Notes: generated by a model from the letters alone, not told the origin. 64,000 bases of DNA from an uncultured Pseudomonadales bacterium (GCA_943842505.1 CALTDI010000003.1:58914-122913), one strand, 5' to 3'; positions 37,298 to 47,003 are shown, counted from the stretch's first letter. Translations and numbers: made by a program.

Positions 37298-37579
37298 GTA
37301 AATTAGCTCGCGGTATTTCCAGCGCTGCCGGAGGAATAGGACATCACTAAAATGGATGCCGTCAGAGGGCGCAGTCTCCGTCTTGGAGCCAGGTGACACC
37401 TTGCGGTATAAATAGTCTATTCTGGCTAGCTATCAAATCAGATTGATTGCTTTTTGCAGCTGAATGTTTCTTCAACTCTCGGTAATGTTCTACTAGTATG
37501 GTCAGTCGGCGGTCTATGGTGTGCTCGCTCTCACCGCTTATCTTGAGCGCTAACTTTATAAATTTGAAGAGAACTATTC

Positions 37580-38662
37580 ATGCTTAAGCAATTATCTCAG
37601 TATCGAAACTCACTCATAGCTAGCGCGGCGATGTTGCTTTCTGCCCACGGCATGGCTATTGAGATTGATCCAGACTCTACCATCTACGACTCGCCCACCA
37701 CCTTACTGGGGATTAATCACATTGGCTTGTCTGTCAAAGACCTGGATACGGTATTGCCCTTCTATCAGGGAGTAAGTGGTTTTAAGCTGGTAAGCCGAGA
37801 GACGATTCGCAATAACCCCGCGGCTGATAAATTGTTTGGTCATGCGGGCATAGAGTACGAAGTGGCTATTCTTGAAGCGCCCAATATGTTGTTCGAGCTC
37901 ACTGAGTTTTCTCACAATGCTATGAAAGAGACGAGCAAGATGCCGGCCTATGGCCCTGGCATGACGCACACCTGTTTTCAGTCTCCGTCCGATGACTCAG
38001 CCTATTATAAATTTCGCGATGCAGGTGCAGACATTCTCAGCGCAGGCAGCGAGCCCATCGACCTCGGTGGCTATGGCGTGACTTACGCCTATGCCTATGA
38101 CCCCGAAGGCAATATGTTTGAGCTGGAGCAGCTAGATAGAGGCGGGCCTCTGGAAGGCTCCGCCTACGATTCAGCCTGGAAGGAAGAAGGCTATAACACC
38201 TGGATGACCCAGGTCGCACTCGTTACCCACGACATCGAAAGACTTACGGGTTTCTACGAAAAAATAATGGCATTTGCCCCCTATAGAAAGGGTGACTATG
38301 TCGATCATCCGCGCATGATGGAGATTGCCGATGAACCTGCGATGTCGTTGATGGCTTCTTGGTTCAGGATGAATAAGCGTTCGAAGACTATCGAGCTGTG
38401 GGAATATCGGGTTCCTCTGACCGAGGAATATATAGGCAAACGCGGTCTTACCGATTTTGGGTATTCCTTCTCTATTGAGGTTGGAGATATCCAGGCTGAG
38501 TACAGTCGCATGCAGGAACTTGGGGTCGAATTCGTCAGCGAGCCTGCCAAGCTCGGAGAATTTTGGCAGGCCTATGCACACGATATCGATGGCAACGTCT
38601 TCTCTGTGCGTCAGGCCGTGGACCCAGACTCGAGATTCTCGGTACCCAATTTAGAACTCTGA
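37580..38662 (+). CDS. Exported protein with two VOC (glyoxalase-like) domains
   Basis: A Sec signal (ending GMA) precedes two vicinal-oxygen-chelate modules. The first (about residues 43-190) starts LLGINHIGLSVKDLDTVLPFYQ and ends DPEGNMFELEQLDR; the second (about 205-345) starts TWMTQVALVTHDIERLTGFY and ends HDIDGNVFSVRQ. Metal ligands His47 and Glu in the first module are in place; the second keeps only part of the set. VOC enzymes include glyoxalases, dioxygenases and isomerases, nearly all cytosolic, so secretion is unusual. AAGAGAAC precedes the ATG. It sits between an NHL protein and an exported hydrolase, all on the plus strand. Confidence 0.82.
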   Translation: MLKQLSQYRNSLIASAAMLLSAHGMAIEIDPDSTIYDSPTTLLGINHIGLSVKDLDTVLPFYQGVSGFKLVSRETIRNNPAADKLFGHAGIEYEVAILEAPNMLFELTEFSHNAMKETSKMPAYGPGMTHTCFQSPSDDSAYYKFRDAGADILSAGSEPIDLGGYGVTYAYAYDPEGNMFELEQLDRGGPLEGSAYDSAWKEEGYNTWMTQVALVTHDIERLTGFYEKIMAFAPYRKGDYVDHPRMMEIADEPAMSLMASWFRMNKRSKTIELWEYRVPLTEEYIGKRGLTDFGYSFSIEVGDIQAEYSRMQELGVEFVSEPAKLGEFWQAYAHDIDGNVFSVRQAVDPDSRFSVPNLEL

Positions 38663-38725
38663 TCAAATCTAACACTGCGCAGCAACTGCGGTAAAACTAA
38701 TCTATCCAGGAAGCATATACCTTCA

Positions 38726-39643
38726 ATGAAAAACATAAGCAGAATACTTTTAGCGGCATGCAGTTTGGTTTTCGCAAGCGGACTGGTCGCCGCGGAATTT
38801 ATCGACAGCGTCGAACATAAATTTGCCGATAGCGACGGTGTAAAGATTCACTATGCCAAGGCTGGCTCCGGCCCCTTGGCCGTATTTATCCATGGCTTTC
38901 CAGACTTCTGGTATTCCTGGCGTCATCAGATGGAGGGCCTTGCCTCGGATTTTACTGTAGCGGCAATGGATACTCGCGGTTACAACAAGAGCGATCAGCC
39001 GGTGGGTGTCGAAAATTATGATATGGAGCTATTGATCAACGACGTGGCGGCTGTCATAGAGGCTGAGGGTCACGAGAGTGCCGTAATCATCGGTCACGAT
39101 TGGGGTGGAGGAATAGCATGGAGCTTTGCCGCGGCAAGACCGGATCTAACTTCACATCTCATTATTATCAACTTGCCTCATGTAAAAAATCTGGCACGGG
39201 AGCTCGCCAAATTTGATCAGCAGCATCGAAATTCGCAATATGCACGAAATTTTCAAAGCCCCACATCTCATGAGAATATCAGTGCACAAAGGTTGGCTAC
39301 TTCTCTATCCAGAGGTGATGCAACACTGCATCCAATTTATCTGGAGGCCTTCGAGAATTCCAGTGCCGATGCAATGATGAACTACTATCGCGCCAACTTT
39401 CCTAGAGAGCCTTATACCTCGGGGGCGTTCGTAGAGCTGGATAGAATTAAGATGCCCGTCTTACAGTTTCATGGGCTTGACGACACAGCCCTGTTGGCCG
39501 ATTCGCTCAATGATACCTGGGATGAATTGGATCAGGACTGGACGCTGGTTACTATTCCAGGGGCAGGGCATTGGCCTCATCATGACAAGCCGGAGAAGGT
39601 GACAAATATGATGAAGGCCTGGCTACAGCTGCAGAGTGAGTAG
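38726..39643 (+). CDS. Exported alpha/beta hydrolase, epoxide-hydrolase-like
   Basis: After a Sec signal (ending LVAA) comes a 280-residue alpha/beta hydrolase. The oxyanion motif HGFPDFWYSW and the nucleophile elbow GHDWGGGIAWSF (Asp as nucleophile) match the epoxide hydrolase/haloalkane dehalogenase branch. The catalytic His is in GAGHWPHHDKPE and an acid in FHGLDDTAL. Epoxide hydrolases open epoxides to diols via an ester on the Asp. It is the third exported enzyme in a row after the NHL and VOC genes, so the three may work on one external substrate. Confidence 0.85.
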   Translation: MKNISRILLAACSLVFASGLVAAEFIDSVEHKFADSDGVKIHYAKAGSGPLAVFIHGFPDFWYSWRHQMEGLASDFTVAAMDTRGYNKSDQPVGVENYDMELLINDVAAVIEAEGHESAVIIGHDWGGGIAWSFAAARPDLTSHLIIINLPHVKNLARELAKFDQQHRNSQYARNFQSPTSHENISAQRLATSLSRGDATLHPIYLEAFENSSADAMMNYYRANFPREPYTSGAFVELDRIKMPVLQFHGLDDTALLADSLNDTWDELDQDWTLVTIPGAGHWPHHDKPEKVTNMMKAWLQLQSE

Positions 39644-39654
39644 CTTTGTTAGGC

Positions 39655-40854
39655 TTAATCAGTCGGGTCTGAATTTTTATAGCAGGCGCGCAACACCAGA
39701 TAGCCGACGATCCCGGAGGCTAGCGACCCCATGATAATGCCCAGGCGTTCATCGAATATCCGGTCAACGCCAGAGGCCTCGAACGCCAACGAGCCAATGA
39801 ATAGGCTCATGGTGAAGCCAATGCCGCATAGTGCGGCAGTTCCAAACAATGACCCATAGGTCATGCCCTCTGGCAGTTTAGTTAGGCCAAGGCGGATAGC
39901 TATCCAGCACACCCCAAAGATTCCTATCTGTTTTCCGAAGAATAGGCCTAGCGCGATGCCTAGGGGCACCGGGTGGAGAACTTCTTCGGCCCCCACATTC
40001 GCCAGACTTAGTCCTGCATTGGCAAAGGCAAATACCGGTAGTACGAAGTAGGCGACAGTTCCGTGCAGATCATGTTCCATGCTCTTAAGCATGGAATAGC
40101 CTGTCGCGTCTCGCTTCAGTGGGATGAACAGCGCGAGGATGATGCCGGCTAGGGTGGCATGAACCCCGGACTTCAACATCGCAACCCACATCAGTATGCC
40201 GATAAATATGAAGGGGAACTTCGAGTCGGTGCCGCGTAGGTTTAAGTAAAAAAGCAGAGGTAGGCACACCAGGACGAACAGGAAGGCAAGCGTTGAGATA
40301 TTTTCGGTATAGAAAATGGCGATGATTACGATGGCGGCGATGTCATCGAAGATTGCTAGTGAGGTGAGAAAGATCTTGACGCTGACGGGAACTCTGGACC
40401 CCAGTAGTGACAGAATGCCCAGGGCGAAGGCTATGTCGGTCGCTGTCGGAATCGCCCATCCCTGCATCGCGAGGCTGTCGCCGCTGTTAAACCAGGCGTA
40501 AATCAAGCCAGGCACGGCTATTCCGCCTACGGCTCCAACCGCAGGCATGATGATATTCTCTACCTTCGATAGCTCGCCTTCGATCAGTTCTCGCTTGAGC
40601 TCCAGACCGACCAGAAAGAAAAAGATCGCCATCAGTCCGTCGTTGATCCATAGCAGCAATGGCTTGGCGATCTCGAGTGCGCCGATCTGCACCGCAACGG
40701 GGGTAGAGAGAAGCAGGTCGTAGTAGCGCGCCAGGGGTGTGTTTGCCAGAACCAGAGCTGAGAGAGCGGCAATGATAAGAAGTATGCCGCCGGCCGCCTC
40801 GAGCTTGAGGAATTCGTGGATTAGCGATGGTTCTTCTTTAGTTTCTTCAAGCAT
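39655..40854 (-). CDS. nhaA: NhaA Na+/H+ antiporter
   Basis: An inner-membrane antiporter that exports sodium in exchange for protons. About 12 hydrophobic segments are seen. Hallmarks are LEAAGGILLIIAALSAL, WINDGLMAIFFFLVGLELKREL, PTATDIAFALGILSLLGSRVP and LTSLAIFDDIAAIVIIAIFYT, where the paired Asp are the ion site. ATG at 40854 is chosen for AAGG upstream. It lies next to the glucosylglycerate osmolyte genes, both relevant to salt stress, and its stop is close to that of the convergent hydrolase gene. Confidence 0.94.
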   Translation of the reverse strand: MLEETKEEPSLIHEFLKLEAAGGILLIIAALSALVLANTPLARYYDLLLSTPVAVQIGALEIAKPLLLWINDGLMAIFFFLVGLELKRELIEGELSKVENIIMPAVGAVGGIAVPGLIYAWFNSGDSLAMQGWAIPTATDIAFALGILSLLGSRVPVSVKIFLTSLAIFDDIAAIVIIAIFYTENISTLAFLFVLVCLPLLFYLNLRGTDSKFPFIFIGILMWVAMLKSGVHATLAGIILALFIPLKRDATGYSMLKSMEHDLHGTVAYFVLPVFAFANAGLSLANVGAEEVLHPVPLGIALGLFFGKQIGIFGVCWIAIRLGLTKLPEGMTYGSLFGTAALCGIGFTMSLFIGSLAFEASGVDRIFDERLGIIMGSLASGIVGYLVLRACYKNSDPTD

Positions 40855-40975
40855 GAGTAGCCTTGGGATTAATTGGCTTGGCATTCACCAGCTAATAACG
40901 CGCCGAACCATGAATTCTATAGAGAAACTTTGCCGATTGCAGTGAGTAATTCGATTGCCATGCGATGGCGTGTCT

Positions 40976-42727
40976 CTAGTGAATAGAGTTGGTAATCCAG
41001 AGGGTCTGATAGGGGCGCAAAATCAACTGACCGCCCAGATCGGAAATGCTGGTCTCGCCAATTAGGTCTAGCCATTCATCGGTGCTAATCAGGTTGATGT
41101 CTGCAAGGTTTAAGGTTTGGCTATCGCTGTTAATATTGCTCAAGCTGAAGATACTCTGGCTGCGGTCTATGCTCTGGCGCCAGAAGGCAAATATCTTTTC
41201 GCCCAGGTGCAGGGTGAACTGTGTCGCGTTGGGGTGGAATGCGGGCTGGGCTTTGCGAATCTTGAGCAGACGAGTCATCTGAGCAAACACCTTGCCATGG
41301 AGTGAGTTCGTGTCGGCGAGCTCGGCTTCAAGATCGGCCTCCTGCCAGATATGCCTATTAATGGAACGGTTGCGCCCGGTATGCTCGAAACGGCGGTGGT
41401 CATTTCTGGAGCCAAAGAGACTCTGAATATAAATACCCGGTATGCCCTCTAGCCCCAGCATAATCGCATGGGCACAGATGAAACGCTGATAGGCCCACTC
41501 GTCCTCGCCAGATTCTATCGTTCCTTTCAATGCGTCGAAAAGGGCCACGTTTAACTCATAGGGCTTATCAAAACCTTCACGCGCCTTCCTGTAGGTCACC
41601 CTGCCGCCAAAGTTCTTGATAGTGTCGACCAGTTGGTCTCTCTCGCTCTCCTCTAACAGTCCGTCCAGAGGGCGCAGGCCTATGCCATCGTGTGATGCGA
41701 TGAAGTTTAGGTAGCTCGTTCCCGATTGAGCGGGAGGCATGCTCATCATCCAGGTTTTAAGGTGTCTGCAGTGTCCGCTAAGCAGCGTATAGAGAAGCAG
41801 CGGTGGCAGCGAAAAGTTATAGATTATGTGTGCCTCGTTCGCATTTCCGAAATAGGTAAGGTTCTCTCGGTTGGGTACATTACATTCGCATATCAAAATA
41901 ACTTCGGGGAAGTAATGCTCGATCAGTGTCCGCAGCAGTTTAATAATTTCGTGAGTCTGTTGCAGGTGGATACAGGGGGTGCCCGGTTCCTTCCAGAGAA
42001 AGGCCACCGCGTCGAGGCGGAATATCGCGACGCCATGATTCAGGTACTTGCGTATTATCTTCACGAATTCCAGCAGAACTTTTGGGTTTCTGAAATTCAG
42101 GTCGATCTGATCTGAACTAAAAGTACACCAGACATGGCGTTCACCATCGTCGGTTTCGATGGCGGTCAATAGTGGGGAGTTTCTCGGCCTGACTACCTGG
42201 CTGTAGTCATCTTCCGGATTGCCTTCGGCAAAATAGTCTTTGCCGGGGTCTATGCGCTTCTTGAAATTGTCGAACCATCTGCTGCGGCTGGACATGTGAT
42301 TGATTACCAGATCAGACATCAGGCTATAGTCTTTGCCTATGGCTTCGATGTCTTCCCAATCACCGAGTGAGGGGTTTACCGCCAGGTAGTCCATGACCGA
42401 GAAGCCGTCGTCGGAGCTGAACGGAAAGAACGGCAGTATGTGTATCGCCTTGATTGTTTCGGCTAGATGTCTGTTTAGAAATCTATGCAGTGTATGCAGC
42501 GGCAGCTCACCTTCTTTCATGACGCTATTGCCATAGGTGATGAGGATGCTGTCAGTCTCATCCCAATTATTATGATGCTGATCGACAAGCTGAAGGTTTC
42601 TGCCCAGGCTCATCTCGGCGATTAGTTGCTCGGCCAGTTCGTCGTTGTCATGACCTGGATAGATGAAGCGAAGATGGTCACCAACGCGCCTGCTCAATTC
42701 CTTCTGCTGTGCTTCTTGCTCTTCCAT
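40976..42727 (-). CDS. GH13 glucosylglycerate/sucrose phosphorylase-like enzyme
   Basis: A 583-residue glycoside hydrolase family 13 enzyme of the sucrose-phosphorylase branch. The barrel has IKAIHILPFFPFSSDDGFSVMDY, SDLVINHMSSRS, the nucleophile segment FRLDAVAFLWKEPG, the acid/base ICECNVPN and FIASHDGIGLRP. Sequence and context fit glucosylglycerate phosphorylase, which splits glucosylglycerate with phosphate to glucose-1-phosphate and glycerate. It is encoded 13 bases after gpgS on the same strand. No signal peptide, so cytosolic. A sucrose phosphorylase activity is the alternative, but the neighbours argue against it. Confidence 0.85.
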   Translation of the reverse strand: MEEQEAQQKELSRRVGDHLRFIYPGHDNDELAEQLIAEMSLGRNLQLVDQHHNNWDETDSILITYGNSVMKEGELPLHTLHRFLNRHLAETIKAIHILPFFPFSSDDGFSVMDYLAVNPSLGDWEDIEAIGKDYSLMSDLVINHMSSRSRWFDNFKKRIDPGKDYFAEGNPEDDYSQVVRPRNSPLLTAIETDDGERHVWCTFSSDQIDLNFRNPKVLLEFVKIIRKYLNHGVAIFRLDAVAFLWKEPGTPCIHLQQTHEIIKLLRTLIEHYFPEVILICECNVPNRENLTYFGNANEAHIIYNFSLPPLLLYTLLSGHCRHLKTWMMSMPPAQSGTSYLNFIASHDGIGLRPLDGLLEESERDQLVDTIKNFGGRVTYRKAREGFDKPYELNVALFDALKGTIESGEDEWAYQRFICAHAIMLGLEGIPGIYIQSLFGSRNDHRRFEHTGRNRSINRHIWQEADLEAELADTNSLHGKVFAQMTRLLKIRKAQPAFHPNATQFTLHLGEKIFAFWRQSIDRSQSIFSLSNINSDSQTLNLADINLISTDEWLDLIGETSISDLGGQLILRPYQTLWITNSIH

Positions 42728-42740
42728 CTGGCTGCAGTCT

Positions 42741-43964
42741 CTAGCGGGCGAATTCTTCGTTATCTAACTCTACCGCTTCTTTAATCTGCTCCAGGATATC
42801 TGGAATCGCGCTGATTACTCGATTCCAACTTGGTATGAAGGGTTTGTCCATCGGATTCTCGAGGAAATGATCGCCCGCAGACATGATATTGCTGGCAAAC
42901 AGCTCAACGGATTGCTCTTCTTGGTGCCTGTCATATTCCAGCCCGTTGATAATGGCATCGTTGTGATAGGTGTCGATAAAGTCCAGGGCGATGCGGTAGT
43001 AGGTTGCCTTGATGGTTCTAAATTTCTCTGTCGAGAAAACATCGCCGTTGGTTGCGAGTTTCCGAAACAAGGCCTTGGCGATATCGATGGTCATCTTCGA
43101 GAGGCCCTTCTCGGCATCGTCGGCCGAAAGCTCCTGATGCTTGTGATCGTAGATGTCGGCGATATCTGCCTGACATAGGCGGTTGTTTGCATAGTTGCGT
43201 TTCATCTCGGACAGTACGCCAACTTCCAGCCCCCAGTCGCTGGGTATACGCAGATCGTTGATAACGTCGGAGCGAAGTGAAAATTCGCCGGCTAAGGGAT
43301 AACGAAAACTATCCAGGTAGTCGAGGAATTCGTTCTGCTCACTGACCTTCTTCAGTGTGCGGATAAGCGGTGTGACGAACAGGCGCATTACGCGTCCGCC
43401 AATTCTGTTTCCTGCGACTCTGGCATAGTAGCCCTTGCAAAACACATAGCTGAAATTGGGGTTCGCGACGGGGTAGATCAGTCTGGCCAATAGGCTGCGA
43501 TCATAGGTAAGAATGTCACAGTCATGCAGCGCTACTGCCTTGGATCTACCGGATGCGAGGGTATAACCGTAGCAATACCAAACATTTCTACCCTTGCCCA
43601 GATGCGTAGGTGCCAAACCGATGTCTTTTAGTTGTTTGTCGATTGCCAAGAGGCGGGGGCCGTCATTCCAGAGCACGCGGTGATGCTGGGGTAGACGTGA
43701 AAAATAATCCAATGCGTGTCGATACTCGCTCTCATCGGCTCTATCCAATCCGATTACGATCTCGTTGAGATAGGGTACTGAGGTAAGTTCATCGACGATC
43801 TTCGACAGCGCCGGGCCCTGAAGTTCGGAGAACAGAGAGGGTAATACCAGGCCCATAGGGCGATCTTTCTTGAATGTTTCGAGTTCTTTCTCCATGCATT
43901 CGATAGGGCGCTGCCCAAGATTGTGCAACGTTGTGATGAGTCCATTTTGATGAAAGTCGCCCAT
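42741..43964 (-). CDS. gpgS: Glucosyl-3-phosphoglycerate synthase (GpgS)
   Basis: A retaining GT-A glycosyltransferase (family 81) that joins glucose from an NDP-glucose to 3-phosphoglycerate, the first step to glucosylglycerate. The N-terminus reads MGDFHQNGLITTLHNL, then LVLPSLFSELQGPALSKIVDEL, IVIGLDRA, LGKGRNVWYCYGYTL and HDCDIL with the metal-binding Asp-x-Asp. PLAGEFSLRSDVINDLRIPSDWGLEVGVL is the acceptor-site block conserved in GpgS/MpgS-like enzymes. It lies between a phosphatase gene and a GH13 phosphorylase gene, completing synthesis and recovery of the osmolyte. Confidence 0.88.
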   Translation of the reverse strand: MGDFHQNGLITTLHNLGQRPIECMEKELETFKKDRPMGLVLPSLFSELQGPALSKIVDELTSVPYLNEIVIGLDRADESEYRHALDYFSRLPQHHRVLWNDGPRLLAIDKQLKDIGLAPTHLGKGRNVWYCYGYTLASGRSKAVALHDCDILTYDRSLLARLIYPVANPNFSYVFCKGYYARVAGNRIGGRVMRLFVTPLIRTLKKVSEQNEFLDYLDSFRYPLAGEFSLRSDVINDLRIPSDWGLEVGVLSEMKRNYANNRLCQADIADIYDHKHQELSADDAEKGLSKMTIDIAKALFRKLATNGDVFSTEKFRTIKATYYRIALDFIDTYHNDAIINGLEYDRHQEEQSVELFASNIMSAGDHFLENPMDKPFIPSWNRVISAIPDILEQIKEAVELDNEEFAR

Positions 43965-44043
43965 GTCAGTTTCTCGTCTTTGTATGAGTGGTTGGATGAG
44001 TGGTTGGATTAGTTATTGGAATAATCGGTGTCATTACTGTGTT

Positions 44044-44838
44044 TCATGCCTTCTTAAGCTGACCTGCGTCATACAGTGAAAGTATTTCCAGCAGGGCCTC
44101 GTTCCAGCCTGCCGGGCCTGGAATCTTTGTGTGGATTAGCTGCCTGGCATCGGGGCAAAGAATCTGATTCGATTTGCCGGATTTAATTATTACGGCTATG
44201 TCGGATGCGTTGAGCATGGCGGCATCATTCGGGCTATCGCCCAGGGCTATCGTATGCACCACACTCTCTGGGTTTTGTTCCGTCTCTTTAGAGACCATCC
44301 AGCGCAGAGCATCACTCTTGTCGTACATGCCCTGAATGCTCTGGAACCGGCCACCCTGTAACAGCCGCAGCTGCATCGCTTCTAACTGGGTATGAAATTT
44401 GTGCAGCGACGCCTCCGAATCCCGCCACAGAATCGGTTCGCTATAGCATCTGTCTTTGGCTTGTTCGGCCTGTGTTTTAGACAATCCGGTAAGCGTTGAT
44501 ATTTCGCTAGCTGTCCAGTCTGCAAAGCCCTGGAAGGAATAGCTAAACCGATCACGCAGTGCATGCACGCGCTGTAACCACAGCTCGCGAGGAGTTGCGA
44601 ATTCGATGGTTTCCTCATTCGGGCGAAACAGGGCTGCGCCGTTCTCGCAGATGAAGGGGTAGCGCAGTTCCAGCTGCTCTTGAATTGCGGTCATTTCTGC
44701 TGCGCTCTTGCTGGAATTTAGAATAAGTGGAATCTTTCTGGCGGCTAGCTCATTCAGCGCTGGTCTCGCCGCCTCGATCGAATAGGACTCGTGCTCCATG
44801 AGGCTGCCATCTAGGTCTGTGAAAACGAGTAGGGTCAT
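44044..44838 (-). CDS. HAD phosphatase, glucosyl/mannosyl-3-phosphoglycerate phosphatase-like
   Basis: A Cof/MPGP-type HAD phosphatase of 264 residues. The motif LVFTDLDGSLM has the two catalytic Asp, LILNSSKSAAEM is motif II, and ALGDSPNDAAMLNASDIAV is motif IV with the Mg-binding Asp pair. The type closely resembles mannosyl-3-phosphoglycerate phosphatase, and next to gpgS it most likely removes the phosphate from glucosyl-3-phosphoglycerate. ATG at 44838 is used because the longer frame would start at TTG within a poorly coded leader. It is the first gene of the minus-strand three-gene set. Confidence 0.87.
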   Translation of the reverse strand: MTLLVFTDLDGSLMEHESYSIEAARPALNELAARKIPLILNSSKSAAEMTAIQEQLELRYPFICENGAALFRPNEETIEFATPRELWLQRVHALRDRFSYSFQGFADWTASEISTLTGLSKTQAEQAKDRCYSEPILWRDSEASLHKFHTQLEAMQLRLLQGGRFQSIQGMYDKSDALRWMVSKETEQNPESVVHTIALGDSPNDAAMLNASDIAVIIKSGKSNQILCPDARQLIHTKIPGPAGWNEALLEILSLYDAGQLKKA

Positions 44839-45278
44839 GTTCTGGACTAAGCCGCTATTTGGAATTATTCGTATCAATTACCTTTCAATAAGTGCGCCAA
44901 GATTGGGTTGGCTGAACGCTTTCTTGCCCATAATAGGGGCATTTTCTAACTAAGTTATTGATAAATAAGAGCTAAAAATATTTTCTCGGAAGCTCTTGGG
45001 CAGGCTCTCGGTGAGTTTTGTTCGGATCAGGCGCAGAATTCAACCCCATTCAATGCCTTCTTGCACCAAATGGGTGCGTAAAAGCCTCCTCCTGAGCCAT
45101 GCTTTGTTAGTACTTACTAACTGGAAATGCTAGAAAAATAGAGGATTTTTCTTCCAAGCCCATAAAATGGCACTAATGCCCTGCCATAGAGTTGCAAGCT
45201 GTGGACTTGGGGCGGGATAGCTTCTATTCTCTGAGCTTGTAACTCTTTCCTAACAATAAATGTCTTCAAGGAGCATTC
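44839..45278. other. Intergenic region upstream of the glucosylglycerate cluster
   Basis: About 440 bases separate the divergent osmolyte cluster and the NHL lipoprotein gene. Promoters for both should lie here, but I find no convincing boxes. An AAGGAG site lies just before 45279. No gene seen. Confidence 0.4.
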
Positions 45279-46409
45279 ATGAATTCACTTTCTTCATCGC
45301 CAATTTCCAAATTTACGCTGTTCGCTTGCGTATCTGCGCTGCTCACCGGCTGTGTCGGTACAGGCAACTATATTTCGGGTGATGGGCTGCCTAATCCCGC
45401 TCCCGTTGTCACTCAGAACTGGGGGCAACTCCCCGCTGGAAGGAACTGGGGTTCTACCGCGGGCATCGATATTGATCCAAATGACGGCCATATCTGGGCC
45501 TACGAGCGCTGTGGCGCAGGCACATTCGGTGGCGGCACGCCAATCAACTGCGACACCAATCCGGTAGACCCTATCTTCAAGTTCGATCGCAATACGGGTG
45601 AGGTATTGGCGAACTTCGGTGGCGGCGTCATGATGACACCGCACGGCATTCACGCAGCAGCAGACGGCAGTGTCTGGGTAACAGACTTCGCAACCAATGC
45701 CGATGGCACCAAGGGCCAGCAGGTGCATAATTTTAGCGCCGATGGCGAATTGCTAATGAGTCTGGGTACGGCGGGTTCGGCAGGCAGTGGCCCGAACCAA
45801 TTCAATCAGCCTAACGATGTAATCGTAGGTCCCGATGGCAGCATCTATGTCTCCGACGGACACAACGGCCAGGGCATGACCAGTAATCAGGCTATGGAAG
45901 AGGGCCGAGCGGCAGGCAATACGGCCAGAATCATGAAGTTTTCTCCCGAAGGCAGGTTCATTAAGCAATGGGGTAGCATCGGCGTGCGCCACGGTGAGTT
46001 CCGCACACCACATGCGATGGAATTCGATTCCCAGGGGCGCCTGTGGGTTGCCGATCGTGGCAATCATCGCCTGGAGCTTTTCGATCAGGACGGCAACTAT
46101 CTCGAGTCTCGATATACCTACGGCCGCATCAGCGGATTGTTCATAACAGCTGATGATATGGTCTATGCGATTGACTCCGAGTCCAGCCCGACCGGGCATG
46201 TCGGTTGGAGAAACGGTGTGCGCATCGGGCCTCTAAATGAAGACCGCATCGTTGCTTTCATTCAGCCTTTTGAGCGTGATGATCGCGTGTACCAAGGCAC
46301 TGCAGGTGAGGGTATCGCAGTCGATGCCGATGGCAATGTCTTCGCGGCAGAAGGGCCAAACTCTCTTGCGCAGGCGGGCGGCGCGTTTACTAAGTACTCA
46401 GCTCGCTAA
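45279..46409 (+). CDS. NHL-repeat lipoprotein, PAL-like
   Basis: A lipoprotein (lipobox LLTGC, Cys25) with a six-bladed NHL propeller of 376 residues, paralogous to the NHL protein near 36 kb. Blades include HIWAYERC (Arg77), TPHGIHAAADGSVWVTD (His122), GPDGSIYVSDGH (His195), RTPHAMEFDSQGRLWVADRGNHRLELF (His245, Arg260). The alignment with peptidyl-amidoglycolate lyase is striking in LGTAGSAGSGPNQFNQP, but the catalytic Tyr position is His195 and no third zinc His is seen in GEGIAVDADGNVF. Lyase activity is therefore open. AAGGAG precedes the ATG, and a strong terminator follows. Confidence 0.82.
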   Translation: MNSLSSSPISKFTLFACVSALLTGCVGTGNYISGDGLPNPAPVVTQNWGQLPAGRNWGSTAGIDIDPNDGHIWAYERCGAGTFGGGTPINCDTNPVDPIFKFDRNTGEVLANFGGGVMMTPHGIHAAADGSVWVTDFATNADGTKGQQVHNFSADGELLMSLGTAGSAGSGPNQFNQPNDVIVGPDGSIYVSDGHNGQGMTSNQAMEEGRAAGNTARIMKFSPEGRFIKQWGSIGVRHGEFRTPHAMEFDSQGRLWVADRGNHRLELFDQDGNYLESRYTYGRISGLFITADDMVYAIDSESSPTGHVGWRNGVRIGPLNEDRIVAFIQPFERDDRVYQGTAGEGIAVDADGNVFAAEGPNSLAQAGGAFTKYSAR

Positions 46410-46431
46410 CTGAGACGAGCCTAAGCTAGTC

Positions 46432-46472
46432 AACAAAAAGGCCAGAGGGTAACCCCTCTGGCCTTTTTGTTA
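46432..46472. terminator. Strong intrinsic terminator, bidirectional
   Basis: An 18-bp stem (46432-46449 with 46454-46471) has a 4-nt loop and A/T runs at both outer edges. It lies between the NHL gene and a convergent minus-strand gene. Confidence 0.93.
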
Positions 46473-46520
46473 TTGCAGCATAGTTCACCGCGACTGACTC
46501 ACTTTTCGGCGAAGGCGGTT

Positions 46521-47003
46521 CTATCTGCTTTCTAATTCTTCCCGCAAGGCACCAAGAATGGCGTTTAACTCCCGGAAATATTCGTTCTCGGCGGAGAGTT
46601 CCGTCATCGCGGCTGTTAGTGCTTCATACTCGGAGGCCAGGGCAGTCCGTAGATCGGTGGGCGAGAGCAGTACATCGTTGCCAGAACGCAGATCGTTAAC
46701 GTTAGCCCCGCGCTTGTCGATCAGGAACTGCGGTTCGCAGAGATCTACACTGATGTTTGAGCCGGTAGGGGTGTGTTTGTAGCAGATGACTGCGAGATTC
46801 TGATCGTCAATATTGGTATTAAATACTCGGTAGAATTCGGTTTCAATTCTCTTAATCTGCGCGCGCAGCTGCCTTGGCGACAGGTCCTCGATGACTATCT
46901 GCTCTTCTTCCCCTAGTGTTTGCGTTGGGCTTAGAGCGAGTATGAGTAGACCGCATAAAGTTGGAATTAATGCGGATACATATTTCTTTCGTAGTTGCTT
47001 CAT
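46521..47003 (-). CDS. Small exported protein of unknown function
   Basis: A 160-residue protein with a Sec signal (ending QTLG) and a mature part that starts EEEQIVIEDLSPRQLRAQIKRIETEFYRVFN. It has a pair of Cys (ICYKHT and DLCEPQFL) that could form a disulfide. The C-terminal half is predicted helical. AGAGGA eight bases before ATG 47003 decides this start, which removes an implausible 52-residue leader. I do not recognise a family. It lies alone between two terminator-bounded units. Confidence 0.65.
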   Translation of the reverse strand: MKQLRKKYVSALIPTLCGLLILALSPTQTLGEEEQIVIEDLSPRQLRAQIKRIETEFYRVFNTNIDDQNLAVICYKHTPTGSNISVDLCEPQFLIDKRGANVNDLRSGNDVLLSPTDLRTALASEYEALTAAMTELSAENEYFRELNAILGALREELESR

